Below are positions 1 to 9,458 of a stretch of 48,695 nucleotides of DNA, in pieces. The DNA is taken from assembly GCA_015064395.1 (NCBI GenBank), contig SVSH01000015.1, forward strand, positions 1 through 48,695, read 5' to 3'. Source of the DNA: Oscillospiraceae bacterium. GTDB lineage: Bacteria > Bacillota > Clostridia > Oscillospirales > CAG-272. Position 1 is the stretch's first letter. Each line of letters begins with the position of its first letter. The notes under the pieces were generated by a model that saw only the letters and a list, made by a program, of their open reading frames with translations, ran no database searches and was not told the DNA's origin. Both the position numbers and the translations under genes were made by a program.

Positions 1-16
1 ACGGCAAGGAGATGTA

Positions 17-1360
17 ATGGCAGAGAATACGCAGGCAACCATTGCCGTATACGGCGCGGGGCTGGCCGGCTGTGAAGCGGCCTGGCAGGCGGCGAATATG
101 GGTGTGGCGGTCAAGCTGTATGAGATGAAGCCGCACAAATACACCCCCGCCCACCATGCGCCCGGTTTTGCCGAGCTGGTCTGCTCGAACTCCTTGCGCT
201 CGGACAGCGTTACCAACGCAGTGGGATTACTCAAGGAGGAGATGAGCCGTTGCGGCTCGCTCATTATGGAGGCGGCGCGGGCGACCCGCGTGCCTGCCGG
301 ATCGGCGCTTGCCGTGGATCGCACCGCGTTTTCCGACTATATTACAGACAAGATCCGCAACCATCCCCTTATCGAGGTCATCGATAAGGAGATGTGCGAG
401 GTCGAGGAGGGCAGGATCACCGTCATTGCGACGGGACCTTTGACCTCAGATGCCATGGCCGGCTACATTGCCGACGAGCTGGGTTGTCACGGCTTGCATT
501 TCTTTGATGCCGCCGCCCCCATCGTCGATGCCGACACCATCAATATGGACGTGGCTTATTTCGCGTCTCGCTATAACAAGGGCGATGCGGATTACATCAA
601 CTGCCCTATGACGAAGGAGCAGTACGAGGAATTTTACAACGCCTTGATCTCAGCCCAAGAGGCAGAGCTTAAGGAATTTGACCGTAAGGAGCAAAAGGAT
701 CTGACGGTGTTTGAGGGCTGTATGCCGGTGGAGGTCATGGCCCGTCGCGGACATGATACCCTCTTGTATGGACCGCTGAAGCCGGTAGGTCTTGTGGATC
801 CCCGTGTGGGTGAGGAGGCTTATGCCGTCGTTCAGCTGCGCCGCGAAAACCTGGAGGGGACGATGTATAACCTCGTCGGCTTCCAGACCCACCTGACGTT
901 CCCCGAGCAAAAGAGAGTCTTCCGTCTCATTCCGGGACTGGAAAACGCCGAGTTTATGCGCTACGGTGTCATGCACCGCAATACCTACCTCAACTCGCCC
1001 GGATTGCTTGATGCGACCTATGCACTCAAAACTCGAAGTGGTGTCTTTTTCGCCGGACAGATGACGGGTGTTGAGGGCTATATCGAGTCGGCCGGCTCGG
1101 GCCTTGTGGCAGGACGCAACGCAGCACTGCTGGCGCTCGGACGGGAAGGACAAGTCTTCCCCCGCGAGACCATGCTGGGCGCGATGGCGGCCTACGTCAG
1201 TGAGGGAAGCGTGCAGGGCAAGGGACATTTCGTCCCCATGAATGCTAACTTTGGCATTATCCCGTCGCTTGGCGAGCGCGTCAAGGGCGGCAAGATCGCC
1301 AAGTACGAGCGCTATGCCGCACGGGCTCTGGAGGCGCTTGAGCCTTATCGAACGATTTGA
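17..1360 (+). CDS. trmFO: TrmFO, methylenetetrahydrofolate-dependent tRNA (uracil-54-C5) methyltransferase
   Basis: Cytosolic flavoenzyme of the TrmFO/GidA-like family, which makes ribothymidine at position 54 of the tRNA T-loop using methylenetetrahydrofolate and FADH2. The N-terminus carries the Rossmann dinucleotide motif YGAGLAGCEAA (about residues 12-22), and the C-terminal part has the FAD-binding stretch FFAGQMTGVEGYIESAGSG. At 447 aa it is close to the usual 435-450 aa. The start is fixed by AAGGAG at 6-11. plsX follows after 23 bases, so they are probably cotranscribed; the promoter lies outside the window. In many Bacillota trmFO sits near topA and codY, which cannot be checked here. 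Confidence 0.95.
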   Translation: MAENTQATIAVYGAGLAGCEAAWQAANMGVAVKLYEMKPHKYTPAHHAPGFAELVCSNSLRSDSVTNAVGLLKEEMSRCGSLIMEAARATRVPAGSALAVDRTAFSDYITDKIRNHPLIEVIDKEMCEVEEGRITVIATGPLTSDAMAGYIADELGCHGLHFFDAAAPIVDADTINMDVAYFASRYNKGDADYINCPMTKEQYEEFYNALISAQEAELKEFDRKEQKDLTVFEGCMPVEVMARRGHDTLLYGPLKPVGLVDPRVGEEAYAVVQLRRENLEGTMYNLVGFQTHLTFPEQKRVFRLIPGLENAEFMRYGVMHRNTYLNSPGLLDATYALKTRSGVFFAGQMTGVEGYIESAGSGLVAGRNAALLALGREGQVFPRETMLGAMAAYVSEGSVQGKGHFVPMNANFGIIPSLGERVKGGKIAKYERYAARALEALEPYRTI

Positions 1361-1383
1361 GATCACGAAAAGGAGAAACACAG

Positions 1384-2466
1384 ATGAGAATTATCGTTGA
1401 CGTTATGGGCGGCGACAACGCACCGCGCGAGATGGTGCTGGGCGTTTTGGACGCTGCCGCAGAATATGATGAAAGCGTGGAATACACGCTCGTCGGTGAC
1501 GAGGCGGCCATCCGCGCGATCGCCGAGGATGTAGAGGCGGACCTTTCCAATTTTACCATCGTTCCCACCGAGCAGGTCATTACCATGGAGGACGATCCCG
1601 TTTGCGTCATGCGCGCCAAAAAGGATTCCTCGATGTCTACCGCCCTGCGTATGCTGGCCGACGGCCAGGGCGACGCGGTGGTCAGCACGGGCAATACGGG
1701 CGCTTTGTTCACGGGCGCTATGCTTATTGTCCGCAAGATCAAGCATATCCAAAGAGCAGGTATCGCTACCATCCTGCCCTTGCAGAATCCCGTTCTCCTG
1801 ATGGATACGGGGGCTAACGTTGAGGTGACCGAGGAGAATCTCGAGCAATTTGCTCGCCTTGGCTCTGCCTATATGAAGACGCTGTACGGACTGGAGTCGC
1901 CCCGCGTGGGACTGCTCAACAACGGCACCGAGGACTGCAAGGGAACCGCACTTCAGGTGTCGGCACACGCGCGCCTTGCCGCGATGCAGGACATCAACTT
2001 CGTTGGCAACGTCGAGGGAAGCGCACTGCCGTTTGACGTGTGCGACGTGCTGGTGACCGACGGCTTCACCGGTAACATTCTGGTCAAGACCATCGAGGGT
2101 ATGGGCAAGCTGCTCATGTCCGAGATCAAGAACATTTTCTATGGCACCGGTTGGAAGGGCAAGGTGGCAGGCGCACTGGTTAAAAAGCCCATGTACGCCA
2201 TGAAAAAACGCTTCGATGCCAACGAGATCGGCGGCGCTCCTATCCTTGGCGTGTCCAAGCCTGTCATCAAGGCACACGGTTCATCCAATGCCAAGGCGTT
2301 TAAGAATGCCATCGGTCAGGCGATTGCCTATGCGTCGTCTACCACCATCGACGACATCACCGCTACGATGGCGGCGGTCGCCGAGCAAAAGAAGGCCGAG
2401 CAAAGAAGAGCGGCCAAGGAGGAAGAAGAGGAGCTGACGCCCTCGCCTTATCCCCGTTTGAAATGA
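1384..2466 (+). CDS. plsX: PlsX, phosphate acyltransferase
   Basis: Converts acyl-ACP to acyl-phosphate, the donor used by PlsY in phospholipid synthesis. It is a peripheral membrane enzyme. The protein begins MRIIVDVMGGDNAPREMVLG, the family N-terminus, and contains the typical GNTGALFTGAM and LLNNGTEDCKG segments. I chose ATG 1384 over the upstream in-frame ATG at 1357 because it matches the family start and follows AAAGGAG. It is 360 aa with a charged Lys/Glu-rich tail of about 25 residues beyond the usual fold. The stop overlaps an ATG in an ATGA arrangement just before rnc. The usual next gene, acpP, is missing between plsX and rnc. Confidence 0.95.
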   Translation: MRIIVDVMGGDNAPREMVLGVLDAAAEYDESVEYTLVGDEAAIRAIAEDVEADLSNFTIVPTEQVITMEDDPVCVMRAKKDSSMSTALRMLADGQGDAVVSTGNTGALFTGAMLIVRKIKHIQRAGIATILPLQNPVLLMDTGANVEVTEENLEQFARLGSAYMKTLYGLESPRVGLLNNGTEDCKGTALQVSAHARLAAMQDINFVGNVEGSALPFDVCDVLVTDGFTGNILVKTIEGMGKLLMSEIKNIFYGTGWKGKVAGALVKKPMYAMKKRFDANEIGGAPILGVSKPVIKAHGSSNAKAFKNAIGQAIAYASSTTIDDITATMAAVAEQKKAEQRRAAKEEEEELTPSPYPRLK

Positions 2467-2480
2467 AAGGAGTGATACGT

Positions 2481-3197
2481 ATGGCTAATTATCCGCTGCC
2501 CATGGAGGAGCTGGAGCGCGCCATCGGCTATCATTATCAAAATCGCGAGCTGCTTGAGAGAGCGCTGACGCACTCCTCCTGTTCCAACGAGATGGGCGTG
2601 CCCAATCACCATCTTCTCTGCAACGAGAGACTTGAATTTTTGGGAGACTCGGTGCTGTCCATCATTACCAGTGAATACTTATTTTCCCATTTCAGAGATT
2701 GCCCCGAGGGGGATCTGACCCGTATGCGGGCAGACCTTGTCTGTGAGCGGGCCTTGGCCAAATATGCTGAGAAGATCGGTCTTGGCAACTATCTGCGCCT
2801 TGGCAAGGGCGAGGAGAAAAACCACGGCCGCGAGTGCCGTTCCATTGTGGCAGATGCGTTTGAGGCACTGCTGGCTTCTCTCTACCTTGACGCGGGACGC
2901 GCGCGGGTGGAGGAATTTCTGATGCCGTTTATCAAGGCTGAATTGGAAACGCTCAAGCCGGGCGGCTTCCAGGGCGATAGCAAGACAAGGCTTCAGCAGT
3001 TCGTTCAGCAAAACGAGGGCGATTTTCTTGAGTACGTTACCGTGGGCGAGTCGGGACCCGATCACCGCAAGGTGTTCTCGGTCGAGGCAAGACTGAACGG
3101 CAACGTGATCGGCCGCGGCGAGGGCCGCTCCAAGCGCGGCGCGGAGCAGGCGGCTGCGGCGGATGCTCTTGTGCTGTTCGGCATTACCGAGGAATGA
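2481..3197 (+). CDS. rnc: Ribonuclease III
   Basis: Double-strand-specific endoribonuclease that processes rRNA precursors and structured mRNAs. The RNase III signature NERLEFLGDSV is at residues 48-58, holding the conserved acidic residues E52 and D56. A second catalytic stretch, VADAFEALLASLYLD, follows, and a C-terminal dsRNA-binding domain starts at about GDSKTRLQQFVQ. At 238 aa it has normal length. ATG 2481 is preceded by AAAGGAG (2466-2472). The earlier ATG at 2463 would overlap plsX and adds six residues not typical of the family. It overlaps the downstream gene by ATGA, giving a tight plsX-rnc-radical SAM-smc-ftsY order. Confidence 0.96.
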   Translation: MANYPLPMEELERAIGYHYQNRELLERALTHSSCSNEMGVPNHHLLCNERLEFLGDSVLSIITSEYLFSHFRDCPEGDLTRMRADLVCERALAKYAEKIGLGNYLRLGKGEEKNHGRECRSIVADAFEALLASLYLDAGRARVEEFLMPFIKAELETLKPGGFQGDSKTRLQQFVQQNEGDFLEYVTVGESGPDHRKVFSVEARLNGNVIGRGEGRSKRGAEQAAAADALVLFGITEE

Positions 3198-4228
3198 TGT
3201 CCATGCAAGGACGAGGACACAAGAACGTTCCCATCTTCATCCCACACATGGGGTGTCCGCACTGCTGTGTGTTTTGCGACCAGCGCACCATTTCGGGTCA
3301 TACTACCTTCGAGGTGGAGGCGGTAGAAGCACAGATCGAGGCGGCGCTTCGCACCATTCCGCAAGGATATAAGAACGAGATCGCCTATTTCGGTGGCTCG
3401 TTTACGGCCATTGGCCGATCCCTGATGATCCGTCTGCTTGACGTGGCCGAGCGCTTTGTCCGAGAGGGAAGAGTCAGCGGTATCCGCTTTTCCACCCGTC
3501 CCGATGCGGTCGGGGAGGACGTGTTGGATCTTCTTTCAAGCTACACGGTCTCGGCGATTGAACTGGGACTGCAGAGTATGGACGACGAGGTGCTCTTGCG
3601 TTGCAAGCGAGGGCATACCGCAAAGCAGGCCGAGGACGCCTGCCGCCGCATCGTGGCAAGGGGATATCCTTTGGTCGGACAGATGATGCTGGGATTACCC
3701 GGATCGACGAGCGAGAGCGAGAGAAATACGGCAGAGCGCATTTGCGCGCTGGGTGCAAGTGCGGCGCGTGTCTACCCGACGGTGGTGTTCGAGGCAACGG
3801 CGCTGGCCGTTATGATGAGAAACGGACAGTATGTCCCCCTCTCACTGGAAGAGGCCGTCGAGCGTGCGGCAGACGTCTCGGAGATCTTTCTGAACCATGG
3901 CGTGGAGATATTGCGCGTAGGGCTGTGCGCGTCGGAGGGATTGTCCTCGGAGGCGGCCATTGGCGGTGCGTATCACCCGGCCATGGGCGAGCTTGCGTAT
4001 GGTGCGCTGTTTTACCGACGCATGAGCGCTTTGCTTGAGACGAGCGGGCAGGAATGGGCAGGTAAGACACCTGCGTTCCTTGTGCCGCGCGGTAAGATCT
4101 CGCAGGCCATCGGACAGCACCGTGCGAACGTTGAGAGGCTGAAGGATACCTTTGGACTTTCTTGCGTAAAAGTATATGAGAGCGATAGCCTTGAGGGCAC
4201 GCAGGTGCTTCTCAAGGATGAACAATAA
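3194..4228 (+). CDS. Elp3-like radical SAM protein
   Basis: Radical SAM enzyme with the 4Fe-4S ligand motif CxxxCxxC at C21, C25 and C28 (GCPHCCVFCDQ), followed by the family features FGGSFTAIGR and an ELGLQSMDDEVL segment. It resembles the Elp3-type proteins found between rnc and smc in many Clostridia; substrate and product are unknown. It lacks the C-terminal acetyltransferase domain of true Elp3. The start overlaps the rnc stop as ATGA, and a second ATG follows at once, so the start is certain only to within a codon or five (another Met at 3203). The conserved position suggests a tRNA or ribosome-linked role, but this is inference. Confidence 0.85.
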   Translation: MMSMQGRGHKNVPIFIPHMGCPHCCVFCDQRTISGHTTFEVEAVEAQIEAALRTIPQGYKNEIAYFGGSFTAIGRSLMIRLLDVAERFVREGRVSGIRFSTRPDAVGEDVLDLLSSYTVSAIELGLQSMDDEVLLRCKRGHTAKQAEDACRRIVARGYPLVGQMMLGLPGSTSESERNTAERICALGASAARVYPTVVFEATALAVMMRNGQYVPLSLEEAVERAADVSEIFLNHGVEILRVGLCASEGLSSEAAIGGAYHPAMGELAYGALFYRRMSALLETSGQEWAGKTPAFLVPRGKISQAIGQHRANVERLKDTFGLSCVKVYESDSLEGTQVLLKDEQ

Positions 4229-4258
4229 AACCAGATATACCATGGGAGGTATACGACA

Positions 4259-7200
4259 TTGTACTTAAAATCATTGGAAATGCAGGGCTTTAAGTCCTTT
4301 CCCGATAAAACCAAGCTGATCTTCGACGCGGAGGGTGCACTGGTCAATCCCGGTAGCAAGAATACGTCGGAGGGCGGCCATGCCGCAGGTGTGACGGTGA
4401 TCGTCGGCCCGAACGGAAGCGGTAAGTCCAATATTTCGGACGCCATGCGTTGGGTCTTGGGCGAGATCTCGTCCAAGTCGTTGCGCGGCTCCAAAATGGA
4501 GGACGTTATCTTTGGCGGCGCGGATAGCCGCAAGCCGATGGGATATGCCGAGGTTTCGGTTACCTTCGATAACAGCAACGAGCAGCAGCGCCTGGATTGT
4601 CCCTTTGACGAGGTGACGGTCACCCGCCGCTACTACCGTGCGGGCGAGAGTGAGTATTTCATCAACCGCCGTGCCTGCCGCTTGCGCGACATCTATGAGC
4701 TGTTTATGAATACCGGTATCGGTCGTGACGGTTACTCCATCATCGGTCAGGGCCGTATTGCCGAAATGGTCTCGCGTAAGAGCGAGGAGCGCCGCGCTAT
4801 TTTCGAGGACGCATCGGGTATCGCCAAGTACCGCCACAAGAAAAACGAGGCGGAGAGAAAGCTGGCGCAGACCGAGGACAACATGACCCGTATCCGGGAT
4901 ATTTTCAGCGTGATCGAGGCGCAGGTAGAGCCCTTGGCCAAGGAATCGGCCAGAGCCATTCGCGCCATTGAGCTGCTGGAAAACAAAAAGCGGGCGGACG
5001 TCAGCCTTTGGTTGTACGACACCGAGAGATTGCGCCGCGAGCTGGACGTTGCCGAGGAGAACCTCAACCACTCCACCTTCGACCTGGAAAGAGCCGAAGA
5101 GGCAGTGGCTTCCATGGAGGAGCAGAACAACCACCTGTTTGAGCAGTCCCAGAGCAACAAGCAGGCAAGTGAGGAGCTGCTCACCCAGATCCGCCGCTTG
5201 ACCGAGGAAAACCACGCCCTTGACAGCGACTATCGCGTCAAGGAGAGCCGTGTGGGACATACCAAAGAGCTGATCGCGGCGGCAGAAGGCAGCATCCAGA
5301 GCACCGATCGCTCCATGCAGATCGAGATCGACGGCTGCACCGAGCACCACCGTAACATTGCCAAGCTGCGCGACGCGGCACAGCTTCTGACTGAGGAGCA
5401 GTCTGCCCTTGTGGCCGAACAAAAGGAGCTGGGCGAGAGGATCGAGGTACTGGAGACCAACCTGGCGACCGCGCAGGAGGATATTCTCGCGCTGGATGCC
5501 CAGGCGACCGACGTCAAGGTTCGTCTGTCCGTCATTGAAAACGCACGCGAGAGCGACGACGGCAAGAATGACAGCATGCGCTCGGAGCTGGACAACTATG
5601 TGGGTATTTCCGCTAAATTGGATCAGCAGTGCGCCGAGTTGCGCTCTACTATCGCGGATTACGACGCAAGTCTTGCGTCCTTGGAGGAGCAAACGGATGC
5701 CCTGCAAGCAACCCTGAATGAGGTGCGCGAGCAGGCGGCGGACGAGACGGCTAAGCTCAACGCGGCTAATCTGCGCGCGGAGTCTCTGTCCCAACGTATC
5801 ACCACCTACCGCACCATGGAGGAGCATTTCGAGGGATACGCCAACAGCGTCCGCTTCGTCATGAAGCAATACGCAGAGGGCAAGATCACCGATGCGCACG
5901 GTGCGCCCTGCGGTACCATCTACGGTCCGCTTTCGCAGCTCATTTCGGTTGACGACCGCTATATCACGGCCATCGAGACAGCACTGGGCGCCAATTTGCA
6001 GAACATTGTCGTGGACAATGAGAGCACGGCCAAGGCGGCCATGTATGCGCTCAAGCGAGGCGAGGCGGGAAGGGCGACCTTCTTCCCCTTGACCTCCATG
6101 CGTCCGTCGAGCGAGACGAGTGAAATGAAAACGGCGGCGGGCTATGCCGGCTATATTGACGTCGCAGACAAGCTCATTCACGCTGACACTAAATTTGCAA
6201 GCGTCCTGTCCTCTCTCTTGGGACGCACGGTTATTTTTGATAATATCGATCATGCAACTGTCATGGCCAAGGCTACGGGCTACCGCGTCCGCGTCGTAAC
6301 GCTGGACGGTCAGCAGATCAACGTGGGCGGTTCGTTCACGGGTGGTTCGGTCAAGCAAAAGGGCGGCGTGCTGAGCCGTGCCGGCGAGATCAAGCGCATG
6401 GAAGGCGAGCTGGCAGAGGTCAAAAAAGAGATCACGGTTTATGATGCCTCGGTGCGTAAGCTGGAAAAGCAGATCGAGGAGTGCGAGATCAATATTGATG
6501 AATTGGATAATCAGAAGGGACTGACAGCCGTTCTTCGTGCAAGCGAGGCGGCACAGCTTGAGCAGGTGCTGGCCAAGAGAGACGCTAACAACACCCTGAT
6601 GGATAAGCTGCGCGCTGAGTACGAGCAGATCGCACAGGCGCACGCCCGTTACGAGGAGGAGCTGGCGACGCTGTATGCCGAGGAAACCGAATTGCGCACC
6701 AGAATGGACGAAATCCGGTCGGCGAGAGCCTCGATGGACGAGCAAAGAAACGATCTCGAGGACCGTGTGGACGAGATCGACAAGAGACTGACCGAGCTGT
6801 ACGTCCGTATCAGCGCCAACGAAAAGGACGCCGAGACGGAGCATATGCTCATTCGTTCCTCTGAGGAGCGCATCGACGCCTTCAGCGCTCAGCTGGAAGC
6901 GCTGCGTCAGCGCATGACCGATTATCAGCAGCAGATCAATGAGCTGACCGAGTCGATGGCGGCCAACCGCGAAACCTACACGGTGGGACAGACCAAGCTG
7001 GACGGACTGAACGCCCGCCGTAAGCTGGTGGAGGAGGACGGCTTTGCCTTTGAGAAAAAGCTCAATGACCTCAATCGCAAAATGCGCGAGAAAATGGACG
7101 AAAAGGCCCGGATCTATGCCGCACACGTGAAAAACGAGAACAAGCTGGCACAGCTTCGTGCCGAGCAGGATAAATTGTCGGGCAAATTGTGGGAAGACTA

Positions 7201-7948
7201 TGAATTGACCCGTGCAGACGCACTGGCACTGGGCTATCCTGCGGTTACTCCCGAGACGAGATTGAGTGTCGTGGCCACCCAGACCGAATGCCGCAATCGC
7301 TTGCGCGGTATGGGTAACGTCGACCTGGATGCCGTCGAAAAGTACAAGGAAGTCAAAGAAAAATACGATACCATGAGCGAGCAGATCGCGGATCTGGAAA
7401 AGAGCCGCCGAGAACTGACGGGCATTATCGAGACGCTGGAGCGGGATATGAAGACCTCCTTTGTTGAGTGCTTCAATCAGATCAACGAAAACTTCGGTCG
7501 CGTCTTCTCCGAGCTGTTCGGCGGCGGAAGTGCCGAGCTGTCTCTGACCGATCCCGACAACATTTTGGAGAGCGGTATTGAGATCAAGGCCGCACCTCCC
7601 GGAAAGATCATCAAGAACCTGATGCAGCTCTCGGGCGGTGAGCAGTCCTTTATCGGCGTTGCCCTGTTTTTCGCCATTCTGCAGGCCAACCCCACCCCCT
7701 TCTGTATTCTCGATGAGATCGAAGCGGCGCTGGACGAGGTCAACGTAGAGCGACTGGCACAATACATCAAGAGATATTCTGCCGGTACGCAGTTTATTAT
7801 GATCACCCACCGTCGCGGTACCATGGCGGCGGCCACCCGACTCTACGGTGTCACCATGCCCGAGCACGGTATCTCCAAGGTACTGGCGCTTGACGTGGAA
7901 AGCATCAGCAAAAAGAAAGGAGACGATTGGGATGGCATTTTTGGATAA
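4259..7948 (+). CDS. smc: Smc, chromosome segregation ATPase
   Basis: Core ATPase of the SMC-ScpAB condensin. The protein is 1229 aa with the full plan: Walker A GPNGSGKS at 50-57, long coiled coils (about 170-530 and 700-1080), hinge at about 555-695 including the GGSFTGGSV stretch, signature LSGGE at about 1124, and Walker B ending LDE at about 1152. The start is TTG at 4259, supported by GGGAGGT (4244-4250); translation begins MYLKSLEMQGFKSF, the family start. Odd point: about 20 extra residues (23-43) separate beta-strand LIF from the Walker A strand, where most Smc proteins have only a few. The stop overlaps ftsY by 17 bases. Confidence 0.97.
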   Translation: MYLKSLEMQGFKSFPDKTKLIFDAEGALVNPGSKNTSEGGHAAGVTVIVGPNGSGKSNISDAMRWVLGEISSKSLRGSKMEDVIFGGADSRKPMGYAEVSVTFDNSNEQQRLDCPFDEVTVTRRYYRAGESEYFINRRACRLRDIYELFMNTGIGRDGYSIIGQGRIAEMVSRKSEERRAIFEDASGIAKYRHKKNEAERKLAQTEDNMTRIRDIFSVIEAQVEPLAKESARAIRAIELLENKKRADVSLWLYDTERLRRELDVAEENLNHSTFDLERAEEAVASMEEQNNHLFEQSQSNKQASEELLTQIRRLTEENHALDSDYRVKESRVGHTKELIAAAEGSIQSTDRSMQIEIDGCTEHHRNIAKLRDAAQLLTEEQSALVAEQKELGERIEVLETNLATAQEDILALDAQATDVKVRLSVIENARESDDGKNDSMRSELDNYVGISAKLDQQCAELRSTIADYDASLASLEEQTDALQATLNEVREQAADETAKLNAANLRAESLSQRITTYRTMEEHFEGYANSVRFVMKQYAEGKITDAHGAPCGTIYGPLSQLISVDDRYITAIETALGANLQNIVVDNESTAKAAMYALKRGEAGRATFFPLTSMRPSSETSEMKTAAGYAGYIDVADKLIHADTKFASVLSSLLGRTVIFDNIDHATVMAKATGYRVRVVTLDGQQINVGGSFTGGSVKQKGGVLSRAGEIKRMEGELAEVKKEITVYDASVRKLEKQIEECEINIDELDNQKGLTAVLRASEAAQLEQVLAKRDANNTLMDKLRAEYEQIAQAHARYEEELATLYAEETELRTRMDEIRSARASMDEQRNDLEDRVDEIDKRLTELYVRISANEKDAETEHMLIRSSEERIDAFSAQLEALRQRMTDYQQQINELTESMAANRETYTVGQTKLDGLNARRKLVEEDGFAFEKKLNDLNRKMREKMDEKARIYAAHVKNENKLAQLRAEQDKLSGKLWEDYELTRADALALGYPAVTPETRLSVVATQTECRNRLRGMGNVDLDAVEKYKEVKEKYDTMSEQIADLEKSRRELTGIIETLERDMKTSFVECFNQINENFGRVFSELFGGGSAELSLTDPDNILESGIEIKAAPPGKIIKNLMQLSGGEQSFIGVALFFAILQANPTPFCILDEIEAALDEVNVERLAQYIKRYSAGTQFIMITHRRGTMAAATRLYGVTMPEHGISKVLALDVESISKKKGDDWDGIFG

Positions 7949-8840
7949 GCTCAAGGCGGGCCTTTTGAAAACGAAGAACGCCCTGTTCGGCGGCGTGGAA
8001 AGCATCCTTCGGAGCTTTGTCCGTGTGGACGAGGATCTTCTGGAGGAGCTGGAGGAGGTGCTCATTTGTGCCGACGTCGGCGTGGGCGCAACCGAGGATA
8101 TCATCGACGAGCTGCGTGAGCGCATCAAGGACGGTCGACTCAAGGAAAAGGAACAGATCATGGGCACCTTGCGCGAGATCCTGACCGATATGATCGGCGA
8201 AGGTCAGCCACTCAAGCTCGACACGACCCCCTCGGTCGTGCTGGTCATCGGTGTCAACGGCGCGGGTAAGACGACCTCCATCGGTAAGATCGCAAACAGC
8301 CTGGGGAGAAGCGGCAAGCGCGTTGTCGTGGCGGCGGCGGATACCTTCCGCGCGGCGGCTATCGATCAGCTGGGTGTTTGGTGCGAGCGAGCCGGGGTGG
8401 ATATGATCCGCCAGAGCGAGGGCTCTGACCCGGCGGCAGTTGTGTATGACGCCGTCAACTATGCCAAGAACAAGCAGGCGGACGTGCTGCTGGTCGATAC
8501 GGCAGGACGCTTGCACAACAAGAAGAATCTGATGAACGAGCTGGCCAAGATCAACCGCGTCATTGAGCGCGAGCTGCCCGGCGCATCGAGAGAAAATCTG
8601 CTTGTGCTGGACGCCACGACAGGGCAGAACGCCGTGCTCCAGGCCAAGGAGTTCCGCCAGGCGGCAGAGCTTTCGGGACTGATTTTGACCAAGCTGGACG
8701 GTACGGCCAAGGGCGGTATCGTGCTGTCCATCAAAAAGGAGCTCAACGTCCCCGTCAAGTTCATCGGCGTGGGCGAGAAGATCGACGATATGGAGCCCTT
8801 CGATGCTGACGAATTTGTCGATGCACTGTTTTCACTTTGA
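7932..8840 (+). CDS. ftsY: FtsY, signal recognition particle receptor GTPase
   Basis: SRP receptor that docks ribosome-nascent chains at the membrane. The N domain covers about 1-95. G1 GVNGAGKT is at 107-114, the DTFRAAA motif at 137-143, G3 DTAG at 189-192, G4 TKLD at 253-256, and the closing GVGEKIDDMEPFD is typical of FtsY. It is 302 aa and lacks the long acidic A domain of enterobacterial FtsY, as is usual in Bacillota. Start ATG 7932 lies inside the end of smc and follows AAAGGAG (7915-7921). The smc-ftsY pairing is conserved in Bacillota. Confidence 0.97.
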   Translation: MAFLDKLKAGLLKTKNALFGGVESILRSFVRVDEDLLEELEEVLICADVGVGATEDIIDELRERIKDGRLKEKEQIMGTLREILTDMIGEGQPLKLDTTPSVVLVIGVNGAGKTTSIGKIANSLGRSGKRVVVAAADTFRAAAIDQLGVWCERAGVDMIRQSEGSDPAAVVYDAVNYAKNKQADVLLVDTAGRLHNKKNLMNELAKINRVIERELPGASRENLLVLDATTGQNAVLQAKEFRQAAELSGLILTKLDGTAKGGIVLSIKKELNVPVKFIGVGEKIDDMEPFDADEFVDALFSL

Positions 8841-8848
8841 GGTGTCGC

Positions 8849-9451
8849 ATGAAGATCGTTTTGGCATCGCATAATCAAAAGAAAATCGCGGAGCTGCGCA
8901 CGCTGCTTGGCGAATATATCCCCGACGTTGAGGTCCTTTCGCTGGCAGACGCCGGCGTTGAGGGAGAGATCGTGGAGGATGGAGATACGTTTGAAGCCAA
9001 TGCACTGATCAAGGCAAGAGCGGCCGCCGCGTCGGGTTACATCGGCGTGGGCGACGATTCGGGCCTTTGCGTCGAGGCTCTGGACGGCGCGCCGGGTGTC
9101 TATTCGGCTCGCTATGCCGGCGAGCAAGGCGACGACGAGGCCAATTTGGACCTCGTACTTGAAAACATGAAGGGCAAGAGCGACCGCCGCGCGGCCTTCG
9201 TCTGTTGCATTGCTTGCGCATTCCCCGACGGCTCAGATCCTATTGTATGCCACGGTCGCGTGGACGGCGAGCTGCTCGAGGCGCGAGAGGGGAAGGGCGG
9301 ATTTGGGTACGATCCCATTTTCTACTATCCTCCCTTCGGTACGACCTTCGGCGTGGCAAGCGCCGAGCAAAAAAATACAGTCAGCCATCGCGCACGTGCG
9401 CTGGCGGCCTTCGCCAAGGCACTTGGGGAGCGGCTGACGCAGGAGAAATGA
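8849..9451 (+). CDS. rdgB: RdgB/HAM1, XTP/dITP diphosphatase
   Basis: House-cleaning pyrophosphatase that removes dITP, dXTP and ITP from the nucleotide pool. Family motifs are clear: N-terminal KIVLASHNQKKIAEL, the central GVGDDSGLCVEALDGAPGVYSARYAG, and GYDPIF near the C-terminus. Start ATG 8849 gives MKIVLASHN, the family start, with GAGGTG six bases upstream; an in-frame ATG four codons earlier overlaps ftsY and is less likely. It is 200 aa, the normal length. The gene follows ftsY by 8 bases and precedes yhbY by 7, so it is part of the same run. Confidence 0.95.
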   Translation: MKIVLASHNQKKIAELRTLLGEYIPDVEVLSLADAGVEGEIVEDGDTFEANALIKARAAAASGYIGVGDDSGLCVEALDGAPGVYSARYAGEQGDDEANLDLVLENMKGKSDRRAAFVCCIACAFPDGSDPIVCHGRVDGELLEAREGKGGFGYDPIFYYPPFGTTFGVASAEQKNTVSHRARALAAFAKALGERLTQEK

Positions 9452-9458
9452 GGATACT

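Noticed and set aside
4271-8167. A very long open frame (1298 codons) on the minus strand opposite smc
   Set aside because: It has no ribosome binding site or recognisable protein features and lies opposite a full, well-conserved Smc. Rare use of TTA, CTA and TCA codons in GC-rich genes leaves antisense frames open. The same applies to 12598-15009 (opposite leuS) and 43133-45457 (opposite oadB/oadA).
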